Below are positions 16,798 to 25,068 of a DNA stretch of 64,000 nt, piece after piece. The notes beneath the pieces are model-generated. The model ran no database searches. It saw nothing but the letters and a program-made list of their open reading frames with translations, and had not been told where the DNA came from. Position numbers and translations under genes: made by a program. The stretch's first letter is position 1. The number at the start of each line of letters is the position of its first letter. Source of the DNA: Brachybacterium ginsengisoli (lineage in GTDB: Bacteria; Actinomycetota; Actinomycetes; Actinomycetales; Dermabacteraceae); assembly GCF_002407065.1 (NCBI RefSeq), contig NZ_CP023564.1, positions 930,001 to 994,000 of the forward strand, in the 5' to 3' direction.

Positions 16798-17459
16798 ATG
16801 CGAGAACTCCCCACCGAACACCTCCGCCTCGACACCCTGCCCGAGGGCACGCACCTCAGATCGGTGACAGCGGTCCCCGGCATCGTCGACGGCCGCGCCA
16901 GCACCAGAATCTTTCTCACCCAAGAGATCGCCCGGCACGGAACCCCCGGCGTGGACTACGTCGACCAGCCGACCATGGCGCGCCTCCCCTGGAGTTCACA
17001 ACCGGGCAGATCAGCGTTGACATCCATTCCCAGCTGACCATCGAAGCCCCGGACTACGCGCGCGGCTTCGCAGGACTCGCCTTCCATGTCACCCCGGAGC
17101 TCGACCGCTTCGAAGCCATATACCTCCGCCCCACCAACGGCACCCTCACCAACACGGACCCACCTCGGAACACTCGCGGCATCCAGTACTTCGCCTACCC
17201 CGACTGGCCCGTCGACCGACTGCGCGAAGAGCACCCAGGCGGCACCTACGAAGCCGCGGCCCCCATCGCCCCCGGCCGCTGGTTCCGGCTTTCAATCGAC
17301 GTCGCCGCTGACAGGATCACCGCGTCTGTCGACAATAGCGAGGTCCTTCACGTCCAGACCCCGCTCGCGCGACCATCACTCGGAGCAATCGGCCTCTTCG
17401 TCGACATCGGCACCGACGCCCACTTCGCAAACCTCACAATCACGCCCAGCCGAGCCTAG
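16798..17459 (+). pseudogene. Concanavalin/LamG-like beta-sandwich protein, frameshifted
   Basis: One frame gives MRELPTEHLRLDTLPEGTHL through QPTMARLP (to about 16993). The next frame continues LEFTTGQISVDIHSQLTI and runs to the TAG at 17457-17459, through GFAGLAFHV, RGIQYFAYPDWPVDRLR, GRWFRLSIDVA and LGAIGLFVDIGT. The switch sits at a run of four C's (about 16989-16992); a fifth C would give one unbroken protein of about 220 residues. The beta-rich pattern with a GLFVDIGT...FANLTI end resembles LamG-like domains, a weak assignment. A sequencing error in the C-run is the main alternative to true decay. It is the last gene of the island. Confidence 0.75.
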
Positions 17460-17594
17460 GTGTAGTTGGCCATGGCGTTGCCCACCTGGAGGCCGTGGTG
17501 CTGCGGTGTCCCTTGAACAGGGCTTAGCCAGGATAGCTAGCAGAGAGGTTTGCATAAGTTCTCCGCCGGGGCGGATCTGAGGCGGCTGCGGATC

Positions 17595-17616
17595 TGACAG
17601 CAATGCTGACAGCAAC
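17595..17616 (+). repeat. Tandem TGACAGCAA repeat near island right end
   Basis: TGACAGCAAT (17595-17604) and TGACAGCAAC (17607-17616) lie about 85-100 bp inside the right tRNA-like repeat. TGACAGCAAC also occurs at 13538-13547, 49 bp inside the left one. Direct repeats in this position could be recombinase arm-binding sites. Between 17460 and 17696 I see no gene. Confidence 0.35.
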
Positions 17617-17696
17617 ACGATGGCGTCCGGTCGGTTTGCTCGGGTCGCATCGTCGTGTTGACCTGCTAAAACATGATCGTTCGCGCATGTCTTGGC

Positions 17697-17742
17697 GGAC
17701 TCTTACTCCGCGGGTCGAGGGTTCGATCCCCACCGGGCCCAC
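17697..17742. repeat. attR-like partial copy of the tRNA-Lys 3' half
   Basis: GGACTCTTACTCCGCGGGTC and the following T-arm and acceptor bases repeat the tRNA-Lys 3' half with four substitutions. The 5' half is absent (unrelated sequence precedes it), so this is not a tRNA gene but the scar expected from site-specific integration. Confidence 0.75.
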
Positions 17743-18550
17743 CGCTTGTCGGGGCAATTCTGCGCAGCCGAAGAGAGCGCTCCGGAGTACCCCGGGCCGT
17801 TCCCCGACTGTCGGAGAGCGGTCTGTTGCGGACCTGGGTCGGATCGGGCCCGACAGGCGTGCCGGAACACTTCGAATCCTCCTTTCTCGTACACGATGAC
17901 CGCCGCGGTCCTCGCCGCCGATCTGTAGGCCGAGCCGAAGGCGGCGGGGCGCCGCTTCCCGCAGTTCACCAGTGCGGCCTCGACTGAGCTCGTGGGCCGT
18001 CCGTCGCGCCCCCGGGCAGCACGTCTGGCTCACGACAATGACGACGAGCAGCTCGACGGAGATCATGGTCAGCCCACCGGGCGGGAGCGGGATGTGCCGC
18101 GTGCCCGCGGGAGGCGTTGCCGGCGAGATGCGACCCTCATCGCGGCCCAGGGGCCGGGATGAGGGCTTTCGTCGAACGGACCGCTCAGTGAGTTTCAAGA
18201 GTTCAGCGAACCATCTTGCGCGGCACTCGTGACCGTGTCCGGAGAGAAGCCCACATGCGGTGCTCAGCCGCTGAGCAAGCGGAACGCGGTCCGGCTCGAC
18301 GCCTCCGAGCGATGCAGAGATCTGACTCCGGTCCGCAGAGAGCGTGCGCCTCTTCCGAGGTCGAACGGATGATTCGTAGCCGACAGGGAGGCCGGATTGG
18401 CCGTGACGCTGTGCGGTTCGAGACGTCGGTCGAGCCTTCCCCCGCGCGGTCCCGTCGGCTACTTTCCTCGTAGGTCCGGAGGAGTGAGAGTGCCCCGAAT
18501 CGCGGTGCAGGACTTCTCGCCCGCAGGAGCTACTCACTTCGGGAGTTCGC
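17743..18550. other. About 800 bp without a supportable gene
   Basis: No open frame here shows a recognisable product, good start site and native codon pattern together. The only clear structure is the hairpin at 18134-18170. A minus-strand frame starting at about 18066 encodes a short hydrophobic stretch (MISVELLVVIVVSQTCC) without a convincing ribosome-binding site. The region may be the old flank of the island with degenerate remnants. Confidence 0.5.
18134..18170. terminator. Strong hairpin in gene-poor region
   Basis: CCCTCATCGCGGCC (18134-18147) pairs with GGCCGGGATGAGGG (18152-18165) at 13 of 14 positions with a 4-nt loop, followed by CTTTC. It has terminator form, but no gene ends next to it, which suggests a lost gene or an RNA structure. 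Confidence 0.5.
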
Positions 18551-18721
18551 ATGGAAGCACGCTCGCTCGAACTGTCAGATCCCGACCGCGATGCGCTCAC
18601 CGTGTTCCGCGACGACACCGGAATCTGGATGACCTGCACCAGCGGAGATCACGAAGTGACGGTCGGGCCGCTGGCACTGGAGCCGCTCACACGCTGGTTC
18701 GCGGCGACGCCGCCCCAGTAG
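18551..18721 (+). CDS. Small hypothetical protein (56 aa)
   Basis: The family is not recognised. ATG 18551 is preceded by GGGAG at 18540-18544. The frame encodes MEARSLELSDPDRDALTVFR and ends LTRWFAATPPQ, a balanced soluble-protein composition with strongly G/C third codon positions like the neighbouring genes. It shows no signal or membrane segment. The length resembles small regulatory or immunity-type proteins, but nothing specific supports that. A second small ORF begins 4 nt after its stop. Confidence 0.5.
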   Translation: MEARSLELSDPDRDALTVFRDDTGIWMTCTSGDHEVTVGPLALEPLTRWFAATPPQ

Positions 18722-18725
18722 CTCC

Positions 18726-18881
18726 GTGGAATCGAGACGTGCTCTGCCCGTGTGGGTGCTTCTCGTGGCATCAGTCGTCTCGAGGCCCAGGGGCGAACCC
18801 GTCGATCCTCCCTCGAACGAACTCTGTGCCTCGCTCGCCGTGGCCGGGGCGCTGTCCGACGGCATCGACGGCGACGGATGA
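18726..18881 (+). CDS. Possible small membrane-anchored protein (51 aa)
   Basis: This frame starts at GTG 18726, 4 nt after the previous small ORF, which would allow translational coupling. It encodes a short basic N-terminus, one hydrophobic segment (LPVWVLLVASVV) and an acidic tail ending in LSDGIDGDG. There is no independent ribosome-binding site and no family resemblance, so it may be fortuitous. It is listed because order, overlap distance and topology look gene-like. Confidence 0.25.
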   Translation: MESRRALPVWVLLVASVVSRPRGEPVDPPSNELCASLAVAGALSDGIDGDG

Positions 18882-18895
18882 AGTCATCCTCCTGG

Positions 18896-19210
18896 TCAGC
18901 CCCTGTCGGAATGCAGGAACGACACCGCCGTACCGCTGGCTCGGGCGTAGTCGATCTCGCGACTCGTGGACTCGCCGATGTAACCGCCGGGGTTGACCAC
19001 CACGATGCGATCGGCCAGATCGATCTTGCGCAGATGCAGCTCGCCCAGCAGAGCCCTCTGTTCCTCGGAGATGCCGTCCTCAGGCCCTCCGAGCTCACCG
19101 GGCGCGAGCACGATCGCGCCTGCGAGGGTCAGCTCGCGGTTCGCCGCCCGCATCTCCGCGGAGAACCGGAGGGAGCCGCACAGGCACACGATCTCGGGGC
19201 GCTCGGTCAT
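18896..19210 (-). CDS. Nucleoside 2-deoxyribosyltransferase-like protein
   Basis: The 104-residue protein begins EIVCLCGSLRFSAEMRAANR, the nucleotide-binding start of the deoxyribosyltransferase-like superfamily, and continues with TLAGAIVLAPG, HLRKIDLADRIVVVNPGGYI and STSREIDYARASGTAVSF. The last element resembles the family's G-x-x-x-E-x-x-x-A helix with its catalytic-type Glu. It is shorter than true nucleoside deoxyribosyltransferases and typical of small uncharacterised relatives. ATG 19210 is preferred; ATG 19225 would add five residues. The catalytic role is unproven. Confidence 0.75.
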   Translation of the reverse strand: MTERPEIVCLCGSLRFSAEMRAANRELTLAGAIVLAPGELGGPEDGISEEQRALLGELHLRKIDLADRIVVVNPGGYIGESTSREIDYARASGTAVSFLHSDRG

Positions 19211-19258
19211 GGCCAACGGTCTCACGGCGCAGCGAGAGATTCGCCGACAGCGTCCGAC

Positions 19259-19696
19259 CTACCGGAACTGCTTCTTGAAGTAGGTCGCCGAGTCCTCGTA
19301 CCCGATCGAGGAGTAGAAGCCCTGCGCCCGGCGGGTCGCGACGGCCAGGTAGGCGATGTCCGAGCGATCACGGGCCCAGGACTCCGCGGCCTCCATGAGG
19401 GCGCGGCCGGCGCCTGAGTCGCGCCGTTCCGGGGCAACCATCAGCTCCTCCACCCACCCGATCGCGCCGTCGGCGTGGAAGGCCTCGTGCGTGAGCACAT
19501 GGACGTAGCCGATGATGCGCTCCCCGTCGGTTGCGACGAGCACGGTGGCCTGCGGATCGGCAGTGATCCGGCCCAGGATCTCGGTGAAGGCCGTGCGAGT
19601 GGGCCGATACGAGGTCGCGAGCGCCTCCGCCAGCGGCCAGATCTGCGCGGCATCGTCGATGGTCGCTTCGCGGATCAGGGGAGTCTGCGGCTGCAT
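19259..19696 (-). CDS. GNAT family N-acetyltransferase
   Basis: The 145-residue protein has the single-domain GNAT plan: LIREATIDDAAQIWPLAE (first strand and helix), ATVLVATDGERIIGYVHVL, GWVEELMVAPERRDSGAGRAL (acetyl-CoA pyrophosphate loop, here RRDSGAGRA) and GFYSSIGYEDSATYFKK (C-terminal tyrosine region). The substrate is unknown. The ATG at 19696 was chosen as the first residue giving the usual GNAT start; a longer frame to 19756 has no better site. It lies 48 nt upstream of the deoxyribosyltransferase-like gene on the same strand and may share its transcript. Confidence 0.85.
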   Translation of the reverse strand: MQPQTPLIREATIDDAAQIWPLAEALATSYRPTRTAFTEILGRITADPQATVLVATDGERIIGYVHVLTHEAFHADGAIGWVEELMVAPERRDSGAGRALMEAAESWARDRSDIAYLAVATRRAQGFYSSIGYEDSATYFKKQFR

Positions 19697-19806
19697 GCGG
19701 ACGATGCTAGCCGCGCCGGCCACGGCAAGGCGCTGCCCTCGCTCTTCCCTCTGCACGCACTGGACTGTGGCACTGTCGCGTGAGGGGCGAGCGGGAGATC
19801 CGCTGC

Positions 19807-20142
19807 TCAGCCGTGCAGCGTCGCGGACAGGCCGTCGACGAACTTCGTGATCGTCTTGGTGTTCTTGCGACCGTCCATGAGCGCCCGGGGCGAGCCGTCG
19901 ACGTTGTCGTAGTCGATGACGACGTTCGTGCCGGATCCGGTGGGAGTCAGGGTGAGCACCACGGCGGTACCCCAGTTCATGGCCGTGCGCTTGGTGGAGA
20001 CCTCGAAGCGCATCTGGTCCTGGCTCACCGATCCGAGATGGTGCCCCTGCTCACGGCAGTGCTCGGTGATGGCAGTGCGGACTGCATCGACGTCGTCGGA
20101 GTACGACTTCTCGAGAGTTCCGTTGGAGGCGAACAGGCCCAT
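19807..20142 (-). CDS. Hypothetical SRPBCC/START-like small protein
   Basis: The 111-residue protein reads MGLFASNGTLEKSYSDDVDA at the start and contains alternating beta-strand segments (DQMRFEVSTKR, GTAVVLTLTPTGSGTNVVID) ending in a C-terminal helix (TKTITKFVDGLSATL). This pattern resembles small ligand-binding SRPBCC-like domains, with low certainty. There are no catalytic motifs and no signal peptide. It is divergent from the membrane protein at 20321 across 178 nt. Confidence 0.65.
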   Translation of the reverse strand: MGLFASNGTLEKSYSDDVDAVRTAITEHCREQGHHLGSVSQDQMRFEVSTKRTAMNWGTAVVLTLTPTGSGTNVVIDYDNVDGSPRALMDGRKNTKTITKFVDGLSATLHG

Positions 20143-20320
20143 GGGTATTCCGATCTCGGGGAGGGGCGAAGAGTTTCGGACAGTAGCAAGATCACGGTGT
20201 CGCGTCGATGGCCCTCGTCCGCCGGTCCTGGCCCGAGATGGGCCTGCACCTCCCGATAGGCTCGTTCCCAGGGGGTACATCACCGCGCCCAACAGAGCTG
20301 AGCACGTGAGAGGGACGCAC

Positions 20321-22072
20321 ATGTCGGAGTCGAATCAACCTTTCGGCGACCAGGGGAATGCAGGGAACCCGGGTGGGGGATACCCGGGACAGGATTCCAC
20401 CCGGTACGGGTACGATCAGGGACGTCCGGCGACGCCGCACGCCGGGCAGGGCGGGCAGGTCCCGTCGGCCCCGCAGTTCGGTTCGCCCAGCGGGTACCCG
20501 TCGGCCCAGCCGACGTCCGCCTCCTCGGCCCCGCCCGCGTCCGCCGGATCCGCGGCGCCGAGCCCCTGGGCCGCGTCCGCGCCGTCGGCGGCCGGCGCGC
20601 CGGATGGTTCCGGTGCCCCGAGCGGTGCGCAGGGCGCGCAGGCCGTGTCCGCTGCGCAGGTCGGGGCGACGCTGGGCAAGATCGGGATCGGCAACCCGCT
20701 GCCCACCTTCGCCGTCGGAGCGATCGCGTACGTCGTGGCCCTCGTGGCCTCGCTGGTGGTGATCGCCTCCGCCTTCATCGCCTCGCTCTCCCTGGACACC
20801 GGTGATCTCACCGGAGGCGCCGACCCGACCGGCGGCGCCGGCTCCTCGGGAGGCGGCGGCGGAGCGGAGGTCATCCTGGGCCTGCTGGGGCTCCCGTTCC
20901 AGCTGGTCTCCCTGGCCACGTTCGGCTCCTACGAGATGGAGCTGAACCTCGGCTTCCTCGGCAACGCCACCATGAGCCTCCGCGGGATGCCGCTGCTGAT
21001 CACCCTCGCGATGGTCCTCGCCGCCTTCCTCGCCGCACGCTTCACCCAGCGCCGGTGGGGGAGCAACGGGGTCCTCGGCGCGCTGGTGTGGTCCGGGATC
21101 TCCGGGCTCGCCGTCGCGATCTTCGCCGTCATCGTCGTGCGGCTCACCGCGTTCTCCGTCCAGGACGATGAGCTGGGGCTCTCGGTCTCGATGCACTCCG
21201 CCGGGTTCGACATGTTCCTCGGCACCTGGTTCCTCATCGGCATGCCGCTGTTCCTCGGCCACCTCGCCGGGATGACCAAGCCCAGCTGGTGGCCGATGGT
21301 CGCGGACCTCGCCGCCGCGCCGCGCCTCGCGATCGTCCACGCCCTGACCTTCGCGCTCCCGGTGGGAGTGCTGGCGATGCTGGGCGGTGCGATCGGGATG
21401 ATGGCCGAGGGCGACGGGCGCTCCGCGCTCTCCCTGCTCCTGGCGCTGCCCGTCTGGGGGCCGACCGCTCTCGCGCTGCTCCCCGGGCTGGGGATGCTGG
21501 TCGTGCCCGTGCACATGAACGCCCAGGGCAGCGTCGAGGAGCTGGGGATGGAGCGCACCGCCGAGTTCCTGTGGTTCTTCGACCTGCCCTGGTACCTGTG
21601 GATCCCCATGGTGCTGATCGCGCTGGTGGTGCCGCTGATCATCGCGGTGCTGTGGAACCGGGACCGTGAGATCGCAAAGGGCGACATCGCCGCCCAGGTC
21701 GTCTCCTGGGCCGCGCTGCCGCTCGCGTACGGCACTTGCTCGATCATCCTGCTCGCGCTGGTCTGGACCAGCATGTCGATGGAGATGGCGTTCCTGGGGA
21801 ACCTCACCGTGAACTTCGGGCTCGCCGCCTGGATGCCCGTGGTCGCCTTCTTCCTCGGTGCCGTGATCGAGGCGATCTCCCGCTTCGGCGCTCCCTTCGT
21901 GGACCGTTTCGTGCCCGGCGTGCTGGTCAACTGGTTCCGTCGCTCGGCGCGGGCGCGCCGCACGGAGCAGGCATCGGCGGCCGACGCGGCTGCGCCGAGC
22001 GAGTATCCGGCGTCGCCGTACGGACAGGCCTCGCCGTACGGGCAGGGGCCCGCGTCCGGCACGGGCTGGTGA
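20321..22072 (+). CDS. Large polytopic membrane protein with disordered N-terminal tail
   Basis: The family is not recognised. The 583-residue product begins MSESNQPFGDQGNAGNPGGG after GAGAGGGAC. Residues 1-125 are Gly/Pro/Ser/Ala/Gln-rich and presumably disordered. From about residue 135 there are roughly nine to ten hydrophobic segments in pairs, separated by a Gly/Ser-rich loop (GGADPTGGAGSSGGGG). The C-terminal tail repeats SPYGQ. No transporter or enzyme motif is evident. Its stop overlaps the start of the next gene by 4 nt (GTGA), so a functional link with the P-loop kinase is possible. Confidence 0.75.
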   Translation: MSESNQPFGDQGNAGNPGGGYPGQDSTRYGYDQGRPATPHAGQGGQVPSAPQFGSPSGYPSAQPTSASSAPPASAGSAAPSPWAASAPSAAGAPDGSGAPSGAQGAQAVSAAQVGATLGKIGIGNPLPTFAVGAIAYVVALVASLVVIASAFIASLSLDTGDLTGGADPTGGAGSSGGGGGAEVILGLLGLPFQLVSLATFGSYEMELNLGFLGNATMSLRGMPLLITLAMVLAAFLAARFTQRRWGSNGVLGALVWSGISGLAVAIFAVIVVRLTAFSVQDDELGLSVSMHSAGFDMFLGTWFLIGMPLFLGHLAGMTKPSWWPMVADLAAAPRLAIVHALTFALPVGVLAMLGGAIGMMAEGDGRSALSLLLALPVWGPTALALLPGLGMLVVPVHMNAQGSVEELGMERTAEFLWFFDLPWYLWIPMVLIALVVPLIIAVLWNRDREIAKGDIAAQVVSWAALPLAYGTCSIILLALVWTSMSMEMAFLGNLTVNFGLAAWMPVVAFFLGAVIEAISRFGAPFVDRFVPGVLVNWFRRSARARRTEQASAADAAAPSEYPASPYGQASPYGQGPASGTGW

Positions 22073-22680
22073 ACGCGGGGGCGGCTGCGAGCGGTCGGAG
22101 CGAGGTCCTTCGCTCCGTCGGGGCGGTCGCCGCCCTCGTCGATCAGACGCATCGGGAGGCGGGCCACCCGATCGTCGCGGGGATCTCCGGGTTCGGCGGG
22201 TCGGGCAAGTCGACGCTGGCCCGCAGCCTGGAATCCGCTGTGCAGGGCGCCGTGCGGATGCGAGGGGACGACTTCCTGGACCCGGCCCGCTCCCATCGTC
22301 GATCGACGGACTGGGACGGCGTCGATCGGGAGCGGCTCATGCATGACGTCCTCCTTCCTTTCCGTGACCGGCGTGAGGCCACGTTCCAGCGCTTCGACTG
22401 GTCCCGGCGCGCCCTCGGGGAGCCGAAGCCGGTTCCCCGGGGCGAGGTGATGCTCGTGGACCTCATCGGCCTGTTCCACCCCAGCACCGAGGCGGCGCTG
22501 GACCTGCGGATCTGGTGCGACGTCGACCTCGAGACCGCCACCGCCCGGGGACTCGCCCGCGATGCGGCGATCGGCCGGAAACACGAGACGCTGTGGAAGG
22601 ACGTGTGGGTCCCCAACGAACGCGACTTCTCCGAGCGGTTCGATCCGCGCGGCGCTGCAGAGGTGCTTTTCGCGGGGTAG
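22069..22680 (+). CDS. Uridine kinase-like P-loop NTPase
   Basis: The 203-residue protein has a Walker A motif GISGFGGSGKSTLARSL near residue 40, followed by RMRGDDFLDPARSHRRSTDW and the DVLLPFR and VMLVDLIGLFHP (Walker B-like) segments seen in uridine/cytidine and related sugar kinases. The substrate cannot be fixed; the lid and base-recognition region is not canonical Udk. GTG 22069 overlaps the upstream stop (GTGA). The product should be cytosolic. Confidence 0.8.
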   Translation: MNAGAAASGRSEVLRSVGAVAALVDQTHREAGHPIVAGISGFGGSGKSTLARSLESAVQGAVRMRGDDFLDPARSHRRSTDWDGVDRERLMHDVLLPFRDRREATFQRFDWSRRALGEPKPVPRGEVMLVDLIGLFHPSTEAALDLRIWCDVDLETATARGLARDAAIGRKHETLWKDVWVPNERDFSERFDPRGAAEVLFAG

Positions 22681-22871
22681 CTGGTACCGGGTTGCGGAAC
22701 AACACACGAACGTCGAGCGGACCGCCGCCCCGTGGCAGCTCGCCAGGCGCTCGCGCTGCGCCGCCTGGATCCTCCGCCACCGATCCGACATACTCCATCA
22801 GCTGGGCCTCTGACCGACCACGCCCCACCACCACCACCACCACCGACAGCCACCGGGAAGCAGGGAGCCGC

Positions 22872-24155
22872 GTGCACGATCCGCTGCAGCGGCGCACCCT
22901 CGCCGTGCTCGTCGTCTCCCAGATCCTCGGCACCATCGCCCTCGGCGTCACCCCGTCGATCGGGATCCTGCTCGCCGGCGAGGTGATGGACAGCGAGGCC
23001 TGGGCGGGGCTCGCCCGCACCTCCTCCACCCTCGGAGCCGCGCTGCTGGGCATCCCGCTGGGCACCCTCGCCGCGCGTCGAGGCCGACGCGTCGCGCTCA
23101 CCACCGGCTGGTGGACCGCCGCGGCGGGCGGGGCCCTGCTGGTCGCCGCCGCGCAGTGGCACCTGGTGGCGGCCCTGTTCCTGGGCCTGCTGCTCACCGG
23201 CGCCGGCACCGCGGCCGGCCTGCAGTCCCGGTTCGCCGCCACCGACCTCGCCGCCCCCGAGACCCGCGCCCGCTCGCTCTCGCTGGTGATGTGGATGGGG
23301 GCGACCGGCAGCGTGATCGGCCCGAACCTCGGCGTGCCGGGGGAGGCGCTCGGCGCCGCGACGGGCCTGGACGCCTATGCCGCCGCGTTCCTCCTCGCCG
23401 CCGTCGCCTCGCTGCTCGCCGGCGGCGTGATCCTGTTGATGCTGCGCCCGGACCCGCTGCACGTCCTCGCCCGACGGCGATCGGAGGAGAGCGGAGAGCC
23501 CGCCGCGTATCTCCCCGTCGGCCGACGCCCCGGGACCCAGGAGCGGTTCGCGCGGATGATCGCGGAGCTGCGTGCGAACCGGCGCGCCCGCACGGCGCTC
23601 GTGGCGCTTCTGACCTCGCAGGTCGTGATGGTCTCGCTGATGACCATGACCCCGGTGCACATCGCGCACCAGGGCGGGTCGCTGAGCGTGGTGGGCGTGA
23701 CGATCAGCCTGCACGTGCTGGGGATGTTCGGCCTCGCGCCCGTGGTGGGCCATCTCGTGGACCGGCTCGGCCACCGCGCCGTGGCGGGCATCGGCCTGGT
23801 CCTCTTCGCCTTCTCGCTGGGGCTGGCGGTCCTCGCCTCGGAGACGATGGGCGGGGTGATCGCCTCGCTGATCCTGCTGGGACTGGGCTGGTCGTTCCTC
23901 AACGTCGCGGGGTCGGCGATGTTCTCCACCGTCATCGCCGACAGCTCACGGGCCTCGGCGCAGGGCGGGGCGGATGCCCTGTCCAACCTGTGCGGCGCGA
24001 CGGCGGCGTTCCTCGCCGGCCCGCTGATGGCCGCGACCGGCTTCCCGGCGCTCGGGATCCTCGCCGCGGTGGTGATGATCCCGATCCTCATCCTCGTGCT
24101 GCGGCCCTCGGCCTGGGCCGGCCCCGGGACCACCGCCGCGACGACGGCGGCGTGA
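22872..24155 (+). CDS. MFS transporter
   Basis: The 427-residue protein has twelve hydrophobic segments in two halves, with the MFS motif A-like GTLAARRGRRVALTTG between helices 2 and 3 and VGHLVDRLGHRAVAGIG in the second half. A cytoplasmic loop of about 50 residues separates the halves (ARRRSEESGEPAAYLPVGRR). GTG 22872 is preceded by AGGGAG, and a longer frame upstream lacks a site. The pattern is that of drug or metabolite exporters; the substrate is unknown. It stands alone and ends in a terminator that overlaps its last codons. Confidence 0.88.
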   Translation: MHDPLQRRTLAVLVVSQILGTIALGVTPSIGILLAGEVMDSEAWAGLARTSSTLGAALLGIPLGTLAARRGRRVALTTGWWTAAAGGALLVAAAQWHLVAALFLGLLLTGAGTAAGLQSRFAATDLAAPETRARSLSLVMWMGATGSVIGPNLGVPGEALGAATGLDAYAAAFLLAAVASLLAGGVILLMLRPDPLHVLARRRSEESGEPAAYLPVGRRPGTQERFARMIAELRANRRARTALVALLTSQVVMVSLMTMTPVHIAHQGGSLSVVGVTISLHVLGMFGLAPVVGHLVDRLGHRAVAGIGLVLFAFSLGLAVLASETMGGVIASLILLGLGWSFLNVAGSAMFSTVIADSSRASAQGGADALSNLCGATAAFLAGPLMAATGFPALGILAAVVMIPILILVLRPSAWAGPGTTAATTAA

Positions 24156-24188
24156 GAGGGCACGAACCGCCCCCTCACGCCGCCGTCG
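24142..24188. terminator. Terminator overlapping the MFS stop codon
   Basis: CGACGGCGGCGTGAG (24142-24156) pairs exactly with CTCACGCCGCCGTCG (24174-24188). It lies between convergent genes, includes the MFS stop codon in its left arm, and probably works for both directions. Confidence 0.75.
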
Positions 24189-24200
24189 GACTCCCGACCC

Positions 24201-25028
24201 TCAGCCGTTGAACTCGGCGGGGTGCGGGCCCGTGCGCTGACCGCGGTCCAGGGCGTCGATCGCGGCCATCTCCGCCTCGCTCAGCGTGAAGTCGAGGACG
24301 TCGAGGTTCGCGGCGATCCGTGCCGGGGTCACCGACTTCGGGATCACGATGTTCCCGTGCTGCAGGTGCCAGCGCAGCACCACCTGCGCCGCCGAGACGC
24401 CATGCGCGGCGGCGGCCTCGACCACCGGAGCCTCGCCCAGCACCGCGCCCTGCGCCAGCGGGCTCCAGGCCTCGGTGGCGATCCCGAGCGCGGCGTTCGC
24501 CGCGACCGTCTCACGGTTCTGCAGTGCGGGGTGCAGCTCGATCTGGTTCACCGCGGGGACCGCGCCGCCCAGGCCGACGACCCGGTCGAGGTGCTCGGGC
24601 AGGAAGTTCGAGACGCCGATGCCACGGGTGAGCCCGGCCGCGCGCAGATCCTCGAAGCCCTGCCAGGTCTGCAGGTAGACGTCGGTCGCCGGGGCGGGCC
24701 AGTGGATGAGATACAGGTCCACGCTCGCAAGGCCCAGCCGCTCCAGGCTCGCCTCGAGGGCCGGACGCGCCGCCCCGCGGCCGTGGTCGTCGATCCACAG
24801 CTTGGTGGTGACGAACAGGTCCTCCCGAGCGATGCCCGAGGCGGCGAGAGCGCGACCCACGCCGTGCTCGTTGCCGTAGATCATCGCGGTGTCGATGCTG
24901 CGGTAGCCGGCCTCGAGCGCGGACTCGACGGCCTGCTGGGCCTGGTCGTCGGGGACCTGGAAGACGCCGAAGCCGAGCTGCGGCATGGTCAGGCCGTCGC
25001 GGAGGGTGAGGGTGGGGAGGGTGGTCAT
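24201..25028 (-). CDS. Aldo/keto reductase (2,5-diketo-D-gluconate reductase-like)
   Basis: The 275-residue TIM-barrel oxidoreductase uses NADPH to reduce carbonyls. It shows all AKR signatures: GYRSIDTAMIYGNEHGVGRA (catalytic Asp and Tyr), TTKLWIDDHG (catalytic Lys), VDLYLIHWPAP (catalytic His), GVSNFLPEHL and the cofactor motif IPKSVTPARI. AAGGAG precedes the ATG. It lies 40 nt downstream of the MFS exporter at 25069-26271 on the same strand, and both are probably controlled by the divergent MarR gene at 26424. Confidence 0.93.
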   Translation of the reverse strand: MTTLPTLTLRDGLTMPQLGFGVFQVPDDQAQQAVESALEAGYRSIDTAMIYGNEHGVGRALAASGIAREDLFVTTKLWIDDHGRGAARPALEASLERLGLASVDLYLIHWPAPATDVYLQTWQGFEDLRAAGLTRGIGVSNFLPEHLDRVVGLGGAVPAVNQIELHPALQNRETVAANAALGIATEAWSPLAQGAVLGEAPVVEAAAAHGVSAAQVVLRWHLQHGNIVIPKSVTPARIAANLDVLDFTLSEAEMAAIDALDRGQRTGPHPAEFNG

Positions 25029-25068
25029 GGTGACTCCTTCAGAGATCAGCGGAGGGACGGGGGAGCGG

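Larger units (their letters stand above)
13444..17742. mobile_element. Putative integrative-element remnant at tRNA-Lys
   Basis: The segment from the tRNA-Lys 3' half to an imperfect copy of it 4253 bp downstream is visibly less G+C-rich than its surroundings. It carries an orphan binding protein, a MarR/oxidoreductase pair and two inactivated genes. Short direct repeats TGACAGCAAC lie just inside both ends (13538-13547; 17607-17616, with a tandem variant at 17595-17604), as recombinase arm sites sometimes do. No integrase, relaxase or excisionase is present, so it would be a decayed or non-autonomous element. Confidence 0.55.

Noticed and set aside
17703..17969. Minus-strand ORF ending RWARWGSNPRPAE
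   Set aside because: The C-terminus is the translation of the tRNA-like repeat on the opposite strand, a well-known false protein. The minus-strand ORF at 13450-13656 (ending WARWVSNPRPAD) is the same artefact over the real tRNA-Lys.
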